In this document: positions 11,317-23,332 of the stretch, piece after piece
Layout of the letters: every line of letters starts with the position of its first letter
Numbering within the stretch: position 1 is the first letter of the stretch
Assembly: GCF_001641265.1 (NCBI RefSeq)
Contig: NW_020167533.1
Location: 62,001-126,000, forward strand
DNA from: Pseudogymnoascus destructans
Lineage: Eukaryota > Ascomycota > Leotiomycetes > Thelebolales > Thelebolaceae
Direction of reading: 5' to 3'
Length of the DNA: 64,000 bases
Notes under the pieces: generated by a model
The model's input: only the letters and a program-made list of their open reading frames with translations
Database searches by the model: none
What the model was told of the DNA's origin: nothing
Position numbers and translations under genes: made by a program

Positions 11317-14300
11317 TCATTGAAAGACATATGTGCACCCAGATCTGTCCACAGAAACCGTCATTCCATACGGAACCTCAATCAATGCAACATCAGTAAT
11401 CGCATCAAGGTGCGTCCTGAGCAACAACTGCTGATGCAACGACATCACCGTAGGCCGCGAAGACTTTTTGTCCGGGCCCTTGCTATTACTTGACGAACTT
11501 CGAGATCCAGCTGCTGCATTTGGCGCCGTGGGTTGTGGCCGAGGCAGCCTTTCAACATTCACTATGAGTCCAGTGGTGGGTCGCGACATCGTGTAAACAG
11601 GCCGGGGGTCATCAATCTCCAGCCCGCTAAGGATTTCAGAGTGCTTTGAATCTGCCATATCCCAGAAGCGTAGTTTTCTGTCCGCCCCACCAGCAATGAT
11701 GAACCCATACTTCAACTCTGAGCCATCTTCGTATGCATCTGTCCCTGTGACCATAGCGCAGGCTCCCTGGTCAGACGCATTACTTGTAGTGAGGTCATGT
11801 GTAGTTACAAAGCGCTCCAGAATTCCCTCTGGCTTGTCGTCGTCAACCGGCCAAGGGTCATAAGATCTTGGGTGTCTGTCTTCGCCGCCTCCTGAACGAT
11901 ATACCTCCCTACATTGAAACTTCTCCAGGTCCCATGCCGTTATCTCTCCATGGGCATTCCCACCAGAGACACATACCCATTTACCTCTCCCCCTATATGG
12001 GTGGAAGCATATGCGGCTGATAGAGGTCGCGCCTCGGACTCCCCAACTTCGTACCAGAATCCTGAATCTTAGATCCCATAAGTCAAGAATGCCATGAGAA
12101 GTACCGATTAAGATCCATTGCCGCTTTCTATCCACCAGGAAACACGTCGGGGACCCGTGGTGTACGTTGTTCTCCAGCTCGTAGAGGATCGTCATGGTTC
12201 GCAGGTCTAGAGCAATGATGCGCGACTTATTGGTCGCTAACATCAATACAGAGCTCGTTTCGACGCGGAAGTGGTCGCACCAAACAACATACTCGTCCTT
12301 TGGTAGCTGGTAGTCGCGGATGACCTTGAGCTTTCCATACCGGGCAGAGGCGACACCAGTCCGGTATACAAAATCGACTTTGACAACATTGACGCTCCCG
12401 TCAGTTGCACAGCTTGCAAAGCAGTGAGTGTTCTCTATGAAGCACAATGATTTTACTTTAGCCCCCGCCGCATGCTTATGAGTCTGTCGTGACCGATGTG
12501 CGATGTTCCTCTCGAGTCTGCCGGTATCCCACAACTTGACTGTCCCGTCATCGCCTGCGGTAAGGAAGAACATGTGGTCTGGCGCCACAACAACTCGATT
12601 AATAGGCCCAGAATGCTCAGAGAACTGCGCTACAAGTATGCCAACAGGCTTCCATGGCTTTTCAACTGTTTGTACGTTGCTTCTTTGGACGGGTTTGCGT
12701 CGGCTGACAGGCGTAACCATCGGACCAAATTCAAGCATGTTGTCTGGGTAATTCTCAACATACATGGCGTCAAGCATCTGAAGGATGCTAGGGTCGTTGC
12801 CAGAATATGTGTGCGCGGCGCGATACTTGATATCCGTCTTCTTGGCCTCCTCAGACTTTTGCATGAGATCATGATCAGTTGCCGGGTGGCTAGTTCCCTT
12901 AAATGGGCCTTCAACTCGGCCAAAAGCATTTGTTGATGTAGTGCTTGTTTTAGGGAAGGACTTGGCTGTATCGTTCCGGCCGAGGAGAGACATAGCACCA
13001 CTTGACGGCTGCTGTCGGCCGCCACGTCTAGTGCTTGTGGTCGATACAGAATCATCATCACTTGCTCTGTCACTGCTACGGGGCTCCCTTGACTGGTCAG
13101 AAGCTGGCCTTTGCCTTTGGTTTGCAGCGGAACTTTGTCTCGCATTTTGCATAGCATTGCCCGGCGGTGACCTCTCAGGAGATGGTTCTTTAGATCCTTT
13201 ATCAGACGCAGATAGTGTCGAATTGTGTTCTTCCAAGCGCGCCTGGTGGTTGCTATATCCCTTCTGTCTCCTCCGAGACGACGTATCATCTATCGTCAGC
13301 GATGCATCAAGTAACGCATCGGCGATTGTGTGGGTCGCCTTGTCGGCATCTACTGGAGGTGCTTTGCCACTTCCAGGGTCTTCTTCAAATCCTTCGTCAA
13401 ACATGACGGTCTGGGGTGTTATGCCGAACTTTCGCAGATTTATTACCTCATTCAAATACTCCGGATGCTTAACCGGCTCTTTTGTCTTCAAATGAGACGT
13501 TTTCCAAATATACTCGTGCAGGGCAACTAGCTTAAACTCGTCTTCAGCCAGCATTCCCTGTGTTCGTAGTCGTACAATCCATTGCTCATCTTCTTCGTTT
13601 TTGGGGACCTTGGCCAAAGCATTCTGCGTCGTATCTTTGGCCGAGAATGACGGAATAGTATGATTCGAAGACCCAAATGAGAATGTCTTCTGCTTGGGAG
13701 CAGATTTCCAAAACACGCCCCGATCAACCTTCAATGCCCAATTACTCGCCAGGTCAAGTACAGGTCTAGGAAGCGGCTTCTTCAAGGCATCAAGAAGCCT
13801 TAACTCCGAGAAGTCTCTAATGTCGCTCTTCAGGTACGGCCTGATTAATGGTAGCACTATACACTGCCTATCCGCCATTGACAAGAAGCTAGTTGACGAT
13901 GATATAAACATAGCTGCTGCCTCACGAATCCAAATATTCGGATGCATAGTGAAGCGGCCCACAACATCGACAAGCTCCCACGTCTTTGACCGTTGGAATA
14001 GACCGAGTTCAGCCATGTGGCCAAGTGACCGCAGGACTTTCTCAACGACAAACTCCTCGGGGTCAGTGAGGGCCTGTACCATCAATGGCAAGATGAACTC
14101 CTCCAGTGTCACGCCACCAAGGAACGTTGCAACACCGACGACGGTCTCGAAGAAGGCACACTTTAGCTCCCAATCCCTGCCATTGAGGTATGTGTTCAAA
14201 TGGCTCAATATAATATCATTCGAGTCCGCAGTTCCGAAGAACATGCAAAGCTCTGGGACCGAGCCCAGAAATGCCTGCCGCACCGACGAGTCGCCATCCG

Positions 14301-16066
14301 TAATGAGCGCCTTCGTGTGCCTCTCAAATACCTCTATCAGCTCCGCGCAGGCGCTATCAAAGAGCCCATAAAGCACCGGGGCATTCCCATCTGCTTCTGG
14401 GTCAATCGTAGGCAGCGACCCATCCGCCTTGAGCGTTGCCACCATATCGAGAAAGCGGGATGCGGCAGTTGCGAGGCTGCCCAGGCATGCTGCATACGTT
14501 GCTCTAACGATCGGGCTCGGGTTTGTCTTCGTGTTCGCGAGGAATGGAGCCATACGATCCAGGATGTATTCCTGGAAGACGTGGGCGTTCACTGGGGATA
14601 TCACCTTGACCATCGTCATAAGCTGGGTGAGTGTGCGAATTGCACTAACTTTGACAATGTCAGACTTATCGTTCAGCAGCGAAACCATGTACGGGAGAAC
14701 TCGGTCTAGCTTGGCTTCGTCTGTTAGGCGTTCAGCGAAGGCAAGGAGAAGATCGCACGCCCGAGCCCGCGTGGCAGCTCGTGCTGTGTTCCGCACTGAT
14801 GATACAACGACCGTCAAGAATATTAGAGTCCCATCATCCTCTGGTCGGCTTCCAGAGCTCGAGATCTGGTGATCGTTGTTTGAAATGTTTAAATGCACAG
14901 GGAGGAGTTGGAGCCTAAACTGTGACGCATTGAGCCGATGTTCCTCTCCTTCTGGTCTGGAGTTCTGGTAGCCCAGAAAGTATGATATCTTGTCAAAATC
15001 GTAATATATGCGATTAATCCTGTCATCCGCTTCGCCAAGGTTTACTGAGGAGCCGGTAATAGGAGCTCGCCCTGACGTAGGGTCGGTGATCAGGCCCATA
15101 TACTGATGCAAAAAGCCGTAAAAATATTCTGGAAACGCCTTGTTCCTCCAGAAATTCAGGTATTCTTCCGCAGAATACCTCGCCTCAGGCTCGAGTTGGA
15201 TCATGTGGGCCACCAGGTCGCGTATATCCTTATCTGCAATGCCGTTAACTCGAGTCAGAGGATCATATTCGCCCTTCTTGTATTGGTAAAGCTGGCTCAG
15301 ATTGAAGATTGGCGATTCCAAGAAGAGTTCCGCAATCACGCAACCCGCGCTGAAGACGTCCATGGCCCAGGTTATACTGGCCTTTGGATCAGCCACTTGA
15401 CCTGGGCTTAGAAACCTCTCGGGTGCAAGATAGCACGTTCTCCTACCCGCGGTATCAAAGAAGTAGGAGAAATCTGCCGGATTATCTTCGGGGAGGGTCG
15501 TGGGCTTGAACGAGGACGAGAAGTCGGACAGGTATAGCCAGTTCCATGATGTGACCAGGGTATTTTCGCTCTTGATGTCGCCGTGAAAGACATCTCTCGC
15601 ATGGCAATCTCGCAGTGCACAGAGCAGCTGGAATGCCAGCCATTTCTTCTCTATATCTTCCAGGAACGGCCTCGTGCTCATGCGGTCATATAACGAGCTG
15701 TACAGGTACTGTCGAACCAAGTACCCATTATTCTCCGTCTCTATAATCCGTTCGTAGCCAAGGGCATTCGGTATATCCGCCAGCGCAACTCGTTCCTCTA
15801 TATCTCCCCGTTAGTAACTCTCCCATAGGCTCGTGCAAGCTGCCCAAAAACCTACCGATAATCCTCTTCCTATACTTGTCCAGCTTCATCACATACGGCT
15901 TAACGACAACCTTAACCAGCACTACGCCATCCTCATGGCGCGCCCGTATACTCTTCATAAACCGCGCCGACCCCATGGATTTCTCGTACGTCAGGTCCGA
16001 AAGCTCAGGCACGTCTATGCCGCCCGGCCCCGCCGAGAGCGCCTGCAGCGAGAAGCCCTGTCCCAT
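11317..16066 (-). CDS. vps15: Vps15/p150 regulatory kinase-like subunit of class III PI3-kinase
   Basis: Two exons on the minus strand: 16066-15856 and 15797-11317 (1563 aa). It begins MGQGFS, so Gly2 is a likely N-myristoylation site as in other Vps15 proteins. Kinase-like domain in about residues 30-310: RQYLYSSLYDRMSTRPFLE, catalytic loop FHGDIKSEN and LSDFSSSFKP. HEAT repeats follow (about 400-700), then a low-complexity Ser/Arg-rich linker, then a C-terminal WD40 propeller (about 1050-1563; VAQFSEHSGPINRVVVAPDH, ILIGTSHGILDLWDLRF). Vps15 scaffolds Vps34 and Atg6 on endosome and autophagosome membranes to make PI3P. The single 58-bp intron lies in the N-terminal lobe. Confidence 0.96.
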
Positions 16067-17093
16067 GGCGGCGGTGGTGTACCCGTCACGGGCGAACGGC
16101 CATGGACATGAAATGGTGGCCTTTTCTTTGCCCTTCCGTGGCAGATAGTGGAGTAGCGATGTTTAGGGTGGAGGCATCTGTTATCGTGAGTGAGTGTAGG
16201 GGGGTCGTGGTTCGGTGGTTTCTGGAAGGCTGGCCTGGAGCTCGTAGCTCTCCCGATTTGGTTACGCGAATCGTGATGCTGCGTCAGGCTACCAGCGAGG
16301 CTGAGGGGGTTTCGGGATGAGATATGTGGTTCACGCACAACAAAGCGTGATTTTAATTTAACCGCCGGGATATGAAATGGTCGTGTTTCTTCTCTATAAC
16401 TTGAGAATCACTCTGCAGATTCTCGACATATCCTTTGGTTTCCCACTGATCCAGAGTTCGGATTTGGCCCATTATGTGGGGTAAGGCTGAGAGGTTTTGT
16501 GGAGTGGTAAGTGGACACACTCACGCGAACACATATAAAACCGAACGCTTTGCTACTGGCTTGCATACAGAAATGATATCGTCTTCAATCTATGCCTATT
16601 TTAGACCATGACTAAAAGGCTACTGCCTCATCTTTCTGTCTGATCTCTGTCTCATCGAGGCAGAGAAGCTTGTTAGCGTCGGTCATTTCAACGAGGAGAG
16701 AATGATATGAGTTGCTTCTGAAGGAGCCCGCCAACTTCGACGGCTGCTCAGGAACAGGATGGCTGCAATGCTGCCAACGCCTAATAAGCGGGACATAGCG
16801 GGGGATTTAGTCTATTGTCGAGAATAAGGGGGTTTTGTACTTGCATTGAGTTGGTGTTTTTAAGATGTTGTATGGATTATTTTTTGCGGATGAGCGCCCG
16901 TCTTCCTGTGTTTCTTCTATAGATGATTGCGCCTGAAATGCCGGATCAACGACACTGAACATGTGTATGCCCGTCTATAACGTCCAATATTGTACATTTC
17001 CCAGCGCCAGCCTGCCATTTGAGTATGATGCCAATGCTCCAAAGCCACTATCAAAACATGATACAGCCATTCCATAGCCCACGCCAGCTCTTA
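16067..17093. other. 1-kb intergenic region, no gene recognised
   Basis: It lies between the start of vps15 and the stop of the next minus-strand gene. I found no tRNA, snRNA or conserved protein here; open frames are short. A 37-codon minus-strand ORF from about 16799 with a hydrophobic start is too short to support. Confidence 0.4.
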
Positions 17094-17597
17094 TCAAGAT
17101 TTCTGATTCGATGACTCCTCTATCGCCCTCTCTTCCAGCGCTATCACCGCATGCTCCAACTCCTTAATCCTCTGCCCAAACGCCCTCCCCTTCAACTCCT
17201 GCTGCACCTCTCCCTCCCCCTCAATCGCCTCCGCCCACGCCTTCTTCAGCTTCTCCAGCTCCTCCCTCGTCACATCGCGATCGTCGCGCGCATACATGGC
17301 ATTCGCCTCCGTGCTCTCACACGCGATCTCGAATTCGTCCTTCGCCTCGGAATACATCTCTTGCAGGCGCTCTGCGACCTCGTCGGCGGGCGAGCGGCCG
17401 GAGGAGGACGCGAAGGCGCGGTAGGTGTAGCTGGGGATTGGCACTGGGGCCGCAGGGGCGCGGGTGGGAAAGTTGTGTTGCGACGTAACGGACGCGAGGG
17501 CGCGGTGCTGCGCTGTTGGGAGGAGGGGACGGAGAGAGGTCGCGGTTCGGCGGGAGGCGAGGCGCAGGGCGCTGAGGAGTGGAGTTGGGGTCGACAT
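17094..17597 (-). CDS. Putative mitochondrial protein of unknown function
   Basis: Single exon, 167 aa. The N-terminus is rich in Arg, Ser, Ala and Leu with no acidic residues for about 55 positions, as in mitochondrial targeting sequences, and a cleavage-like RAFASSSGRS follows. The mature part (about residues 68-160) is highly charged and predicted as helical coiled coil (AERLQEMYSEAKDEFEIA, REELEKLKKAWAEAIEGEG, IKELEHAVIALEERAIEE). I do not recognise the family and give no function. It is divergent from alg3, 224 bp between start codons, so they may share a promoter. Confidence 0.7.
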   Translation of the reverse strand: MSTPTPLLSALRLASRRTATSLRPLLPTAQHRALASVTSQHNFPTRAPAAPVPIPSYTYRAFASSSGRSPADEVAERLQEMYSEAKDEFEIACESTEANAMYARDDRDVTREELEKLKKAWAEAIEGEGEVQQELKGRAFGQRIKELEHAVIALEERAIEESSNQKS

Positions 17598-17821
17598 TGT
17601 TGTTGTTGTTGGGATTGAAGGTCTAAAATTCGAGGCTTATGATGGTGGTAGTATGTCCTCGGAGTTTGTTCGGGCATACGTCCAGTTAATCCCCTGCATG
17701 CCGATGGGGCGGAGCATCGCGGTTGCGACTAGGGGTCCAATCTCGAGCTTCGCAAGGCGCGGGACAATCTGCTGAAGACAAAGTTGCATTGAACGCGCTT
17801 TCGAAACTCCTCGAGGCCACG

Positions 17822-19239
17822 ATGGTCACTACTGCGCAGCTATATGGCCGCGCCATAGATCTAGCCACTAACCCAGCGCATAGTCGCTGGCAGTCGCCAA
17901 TCCTGCTCGTGGTCGACGCGCTCCTATGCCTGGTGATAATCTGGAAAGTGCCTTGTATGTAACCGCCCTGGCTCCCATGCAAGATTTGTTTTGTAACGAT
18001 GCTAATTAATGGGGATAGATACCGAGATTGACTGGGAAGCCTACATGCAGCAAGTTGCTCAATTCCTATCCGGCGAACACGACTATGTCAAGATTGCAGG
18101 TGGAACGGGACCACTGGTCTATCCAGCCGTGCATGTCTACATTTACTCGGGACTATACTGGATTACAGATAAGGGGAGGGACATCAAACTAGCCCAGGGT
18201 ATATTTGCAGCTTTGTATTTACTCACCTTGGGAGGGGTAATGGCATGCTATAGGAGAGCTAAGGTGAGCTTCACCTTGCCAGATCACACATCCAAATTGT
18301 GTGAGATCTCGCCCTTTGAAGCGTTTCTAACATGAAAAATAGGCGCCGCCTTATATATTCCCTATGCTGATCCTGTCGAAACGATTACACAGCATCTATA
18401 TACTGAGGTGCTTTAACGACTGTTTCGTGGTGCTGTTTTTGTGGATGGCCATTTACGCCTATCAAAGGAGAGCATACACCACTGGCACAATAATTTACAG
18501 TCTTGGTCTCGGGGTTAAGATGAGCTTGCTCCTTGTTCTTCCAGCCATTGGGATTGTGTTTCTCCTTACAAACGGGGTATGGACAGGGTTACAGCAGGCT
18601 ACTATAATGGCTCAGCTCCAGGTCCTCTTCTCAACCCCATTTGCCTTGGAGAATGTCAGAGGGTATTACGGGAGAGCCTTCGAGTTCTCCAGGGTCTTTC
18701 TCTTCAAATGGACAGTAAACTGGCGATTCATCGGCGAGGAAGTCTTCCTCAGCAAAGGATTCTCAACCGCCCTACTTCTAGGGCATATAAACGTTCTAGC
18801 CATCTTCGCCGTAACACGCTGGCTCAAAACAGCAGGTCGACCCATCGAAACAATGATAACGCGAACGCTCCGCCTCCAAGAACCGCTAGGCAACGTGCAA
18901 AACCTGGTCTCTCAGCGCGTAACACCGCAGTATGTGCTCACGACGATTCTGACTGCAAATGTCATTGGCATTCTGTTCGCTCGCTCGCTCCACTACCAGT
19001 TCTACGCCTACCTCGCCTGGTCGACGCCCTTCCTCCTCTGGCGAAGCGGCATGCACCCCATCCTGCAATACGCCCTCTGGGCCGCCCAGGAATGGGCCTG
19101 GAACGTATACCCCAGCACAGACCTCAGCTCCCAGGTCGTCGTTGGCGTCCTGGCCCTCACCGTCGCCGGCGTATGGTGGGGCACAGGGCGCGAGGAGTAC
19201 GCAGAGATCCGGCCCGGGGCGCGCGACGACGTGAAGTAG
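17822..19239 (+). CDS. alg3: Dol-P-Man:Man5GlcNAc2-PP-dolichol alpha-1,3-mannosyltransferase
   Basis: Three exons: 17822-17954, 18019-18263, 18343-19239 (424 aa). It is a multi-span ER membrane protein of the GT58 family. Diagnostic segments are KVPYTEIDWEAYMQQ after the first helix, GGTGPLVYPAVHVYIYSGLY, LSKRLHSIYILRCFND, LGVKMSLLLVLPA, FKWTVNWRFIGEE and HYQFYAYLAWSTPFLLW. The enzyme adds the first dolichol-phosphate-mannose-derived mannose to the lipid-linked oligosaccharide on the lumenal side. The frame is open about 100 bp upstream of the chosen ATG but has no earlier ATG, so 17822 is the start. Its stop lies 22 bp from the convergent EIF1AD-like stop. Confidence 0.95.
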
Positions 19240-19261
19240 TCCATCATCCACAACCAGGGCT

Positions 19262-19734
19262 TTACTCCTCACCCTCGTCCTCATCGCTCGATGGCGGCAT
19301 CTTTCCCACATTCGACTCCTCATCATCCGAATCCGCATACGGATCCACCTTCACGAACTCCTTCGGCCTATTCCTAGTCCATTAGCCCTGTCACCACCAC
19401 CCTCGCAAGCAGGGTTTACTCACCAATACGCCTCCTTCCTCCACTCCCTCTCATCACGCACGACATTCAGAATCTCCCCTCCCAGCTTGTTCTCCCGCAC
19501 CTCCCCCTCCTTGGTGTCTACCAGCACGTACCCGCCGCGCTTGATCCAGATCGTGTTGCGGAAGCGCGTGGGCAGCTCGAAGAGCAGCTCTTTGGTGTTG
19601 GGGAGGGCACAGAGGTAGAGGTTGTTGCCGGCGGCGCGGACGACGCGGGCGATGGACTGGGTGGGTGTGAGTGCGGGGGGTGGTGATGAGGTTTCGTCGG
19701 CGGCGGCCTGGAGGTTGCGCTTTGGGCGGCCCAT
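19262..19734 (-). CDS. EIF1AD-like protein (S1-like/eIF1A-type OB fold)
   Basis: Two exons on the minus strand: 19734-19424 and 19373-19262, 50-bp intron (140 aa). MGRPKRNLQ, then LTPTQSIARVVRAAGNNLY, then LFELPTRFRNTIWIKRGGYV match the eIF1A-type S1/OB domain of the EIF1AD group (a nuclear protein in animals). The C-terminal 30 residues are acidic with Asp/Glu/Ser runs, as in the family. Its exact role is poorly known; the sequence supports a nucleic-acid-binding fold only. The 3' end is only 22 bp from alg3, so the transcripts almost certainly overlap. Confidence 0.88.
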
Positions 19735-20384
19735 TTTGGTGATGTGTGTGTATATTCTAGTCGCTTGGGAAAAGGAAAATGTAGTCGTATTTAAATTCTA
19801 ATTTGGCTTGCGATTTTGTAGTGAGGGGTCGTTTCTTGCGTTTGAATTGTTTTGTCTTCTTTTCCCCACGAAAGTTTTGTGAACGCTGTATCCGTTGGCG
19901 TTTCTCATAGGACCAATAAGATACTGGAGGGCAGAATAGTGAACCACCCAGGTGCCTGCATTGAACCGAACCAAATATCCACCCAACTTTTCACTTCATG
20001 GCCTTTACAATTACCAAAGTTTGTGCTTTAGGTCTGTAGAGTGAACTTGGGGATACTGTATCATGTATTACAAACTGCTCAAGAGTAACTTCAGTATTTG
20101 AGTAATCCAATGGGCATCACAACGAGTTGAGAACCTGCTCTAGCATAATTTTCAAACTCTTTCAGATTGACTAGAGAGAGATTGTGTATTTTCGTAATAA
20201 CATCAATCTATGACCATATAATTAAACGTCGCCAAGCTAGGGTATTTGCCACATTCAATACAAGCAAAACTCCAGACGCTATTTACCGCCCCAGCCCCGA
20301 AAGCCAGACAAAAACTCCCACCAAGCAATGCGCCGCAAACAGTATATGAAAGCATGAACAAAGAAGCGGTATTTAGCAAACATC
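19735..20384. other. Intergenic region, no gene seen
   Basis: AT-rich 650 bp between the EIF1AD-like start and the stop of the next minus-strand gene. No tRNA, repeat or conserved ORF recognised. Confidence 0.4.
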
Positions 20385-21644
20385 TCAAGCATCCGGGTCG
20401 CTAATTTCCATGGCGTTATCCTCGAAGTGCTCTTGGATCGTCATCATGTAATTCCTGACGGAGATGACCAAGATGGCCACCGCGAAGCCGTTCCATACAT
20501 CCATAGTAGCTTGATCGAAATCAAAGTGTGCAATGGTCCGCGGCTTGGAATCTTCCTTGGCCGCATCAAAGGTGATGAAAATAACCTTTGCCCCAGCGAT
20601 GACAATCCCATACAGAAGGGGTGGTACGCGAGCATACAGCGTCGGCGCACCACCAGGGGTACCACCATCCGAGCCCTCGAGAAGAAGATCCTCGCGGTGC
20701 TCTGCGGCGAGTGACTCGAGGCTGTCCGTCATGGCTTTGGAGATGGAGTCGATATCGTGACTGGGAGTGCTGGCGACGATGGCGATGATGGGGATGTAAT
20801 CTTTGTTCTGGTAGCCGCCGTCGAATTCGGCCCATTTGATGTAATTCTCGAGATCTTTCTTGATGACCTCTTCGCGGGTGCGGGAGCCGGCTATCACGCT
20901 GCGGACGCGGCTGCCGAGGGTGACGAGGGAGAGCAACGCGGTTGAACCTAGGTATTGTTAGTTTGGCATTTATGGATGGGGTGGGGAAGTTAACATACCT
21001 CTGAAATCATGTCCGGAGGCAGAGTTGATAAAAGTATCCTCGGGATCATACGAAAAGAGCGCTGGGGGAACGGTGCGGAAGTCTGATCTCCAGTGCGCCG
21101 GAAGCAAAGGCTGCAACCCGCGCATTCTCAGCTCCTCGAACAAAGCATGTTCGTCCTCGTGCCAATCATCTCCGCCACCAGTGCCTGCCTCAAGGGCCGC
21201 CTTCTGATGTTCCAGGAACTGGCCGACCTTGTCCTCCAGCGAAATGGTTTCAGTATCGTCGGTTTCGATGGATTCGATTATCTTCGGTGTTGGTGATGCT
21301 GGAGTTTGACCACCGGCTGATGTGCGCGGAGTGCGAGTTGTAGCCTCATCTGGCTCAGTTGATTCGCCCTCAGCATCGCTGTATGAGGATTGACTTCCGC
21401 CAGACTTGGATTTTTGACGCTGCCTCTTGGTGTCACTTGGTGAGAGGTATTTCTTGGAAATCCGACCGCCTAGGACCGTTCCAGTGTTTGCACCGTGGGG
21501 TTCGGTGTGCCATTTGTTATCTTTTGAGGTATGGTTCGGGGTCGGTGAGGGAGTGACGGGGAACGTGGTGCGGCGACGATACTTTGATGGGGTGATATAC
21601 CCAAGGATCGAGTCTCGTAGGTGCAGTAGTTGGTCCATCTCCAT
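20385..21644 (-). CDS. Conserved-looking fungal protein of unknown function
   Basis: Two exons on the minus strand: 21644-20999 and 20947-20385, 51-bp intron (402 aa). The first 130 residues are basic and Ser/Thr/Pro-rich. The middle has an acidic DDWHEDEHALFEELRMRGLQ stretch and LLPAHWRSDFRTVP. The C-terminal half (about 215-400) is ordered, with TALLSLVTLGSRVRSVI, ENYIKWAEFDGGYQNKDY, a hydrophobic LLYGIVIAGAKVIFITF and a final DVWNGFAVAILVISVRNYMM. The splice join restores an in-frame GHDFRGSTALL. I cannot name the family. An intact long frame, proper splicing and mixed charged/hydrophobic order argue for a real gene. Confidence 0.75.
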
Positions 21645-22347
21645 AAGATTTTTTATTCTTCTGATGCGTGCTGTATTTGAGAGGTGTATATTCTTTGTGG
21701 GGGGTCTTTGTGGGATTTGATTGCTGCCGACAAAGGTGTCGATGAAAGAAGTGTCGCCGGTTTTGGAAGTTGTAATGTTCGAGGGTGAAGCAAGCTTTAT
21801 ACTATGCAGCGGGGTTGTGTTAAGCGTTTCTTCATTGACGAAAACAATAGATCGTTCGCGACCATTCTCGTTGCCCGAGGTATTGTCCTCGAGAGCTCTT
21901 TGTTAATCGGTGGTCTATAATAGAAGGCTACTACTGTATCGTCCTTCATTGAGCCCAACCTCGTCAATAACCCCCAGTCCCCCAATTTGGCTGACCGCCC
22001 TAGCTAGCCGCCAGCTACGCCCAATTATTTCCTACAATAACTCGCGGCCAAACTGGAAGTTATCAACGTGTCTAGCTCATATAATACAATATTTTCATAG
22101 TAATAACTAGTGTAAGGCTGAGACTGTTAACAGGTCATTGGTAGTAACAATACCACAAACAATCTTCCCAAAATGATATCAGCTCTCATCTGTAAACATC
22201 GCCGCCGTTATCGCGATAAGCTGATTCGGATTAGTGCGGGCAGAAATTTAGAGGTTGCAGGCGGTGTGTGGGACGTTTCGAGGGGAGCATCATTACACTT
22301 TTGCAACTCCCACCCAGACAAGCACAAGCTCGACAAAAGTGCACATC
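21645..22347. other. Divergent intergenic region, no gene seen
   Basis: Contains the promoters of the unnamed minus-strand gene and of bcp1. No repeat or RNA gene recognised. Confidence 0.4.
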
Positions 22348-23287
22348 ATGGTCAGAAAGCGAGTCAGAGATGCGGAAGCCGCCCCGGAGGTGTCAATGAC
22401 AGGAGTGGACAACGGCGAGGACAGCGGTAGCGAAGATGTATGTTCCCTTCCCTACCCCGCCATTAGTGCGTGTGTGTGCGTGCCTTTTACTGACGGGTTC
22501 TCAGGATGTGGATATGATAGATGTCGAGTTCGAATGGTTCAACATGGCACCCGAGGTCGATTTCCACGGCCTTAAGAGTTTGATACGCCAGTTATTGGAT
22601 GTTGATTCGCAGCTCTTCGACCTGTCTGCTCTCGCTGATTTGATCCTCTCTCAACCCACCATCGGGTCGACTGTGAAGGTCGATGGCAAGGAGACGGATC
22701 CATACGCCTTCCTTACTATCCTCAACATGCACGAACACAGGGAGCACCCGGCAATTAAGGCTCTCACTCAGTACCTAATTGAGAAGTCAAAGTCAGGTAC
22801 TGGTTTAGAAGCTCTAGGCAGTGTTCTGTCCTCCCCTTCAAACGAGGTCGGCTTAATCCTCACCGAACGCCTGATCAACGTCCCTTCGGAAATCGCACCT
22901 CCGATGTATTCCATGATTGTGGACGAGATTGAGGCAGCTGTCGAGGACAAGGAGCCATACGAATTTACGCACTACTTAGTTCTCTCTAAGACATATTTAG
23001 AGGTCCAGTCGACACTGGATCAGGAGGATGCACCGAGACAGAAGAAGAAGAAGCAGGTCGGAAAGGAGACCTTCTACTTCCACCCCGAGGATGAGGTTCT
23101 CCAGCGCCACGCTGCGGCACACGGAGGCTGGGATTACACAAAAGATGAGGGAGATTCTAAAGCAGACAGCAAAAGAGCATTCCAGGAGCTAGGGATCAGG
23201 CCCCAGGGGCACGCTATTCTAATCGAAGCTGCCAAGTTCGATGGTGCGGTCAAGGCTGTGGGCGAGTACATAGGACTGCAGCAATAA
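22348..23287 (+). CDS. bcp1: Bcp1/BCCIP family protein
   Basis: Two exons: 22348-22437 and 22505-23287 (290 aa). After an acidic start (EDSGSEDDVDMIDVEFEWF) comes the family fold: DFHGLKSLIRQLLDVDSQLF, GSTVKVDGKETDPYAFLTIL, FTHYLVLSKTYLEV, and a basic KKKKQVGKETFYFHPEDEV with the conserved FHPEDE. In yeast Bcp1 is a nuclear chaperone for ribosomal protein Rpl23 and aids export of the Mss4 PIP5-kinase. The 67-bp intron lies after the N-terminal acidic tract. Convergent with the chorismate mutase gene, 45 bp between stops. Confidence 0.93.
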
Positions 23288-23332
23288 ATCATGATCTATC
23301 TCTATTTTCTATTTTAAATCTGCCATCTAGCT

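Noticed and set aside
16620..16800. Short minus-strand ORF of 37 codons with a hydrophobic beginning
   Set aside because: Too short, no recognisable family, and no splice continuation seen.
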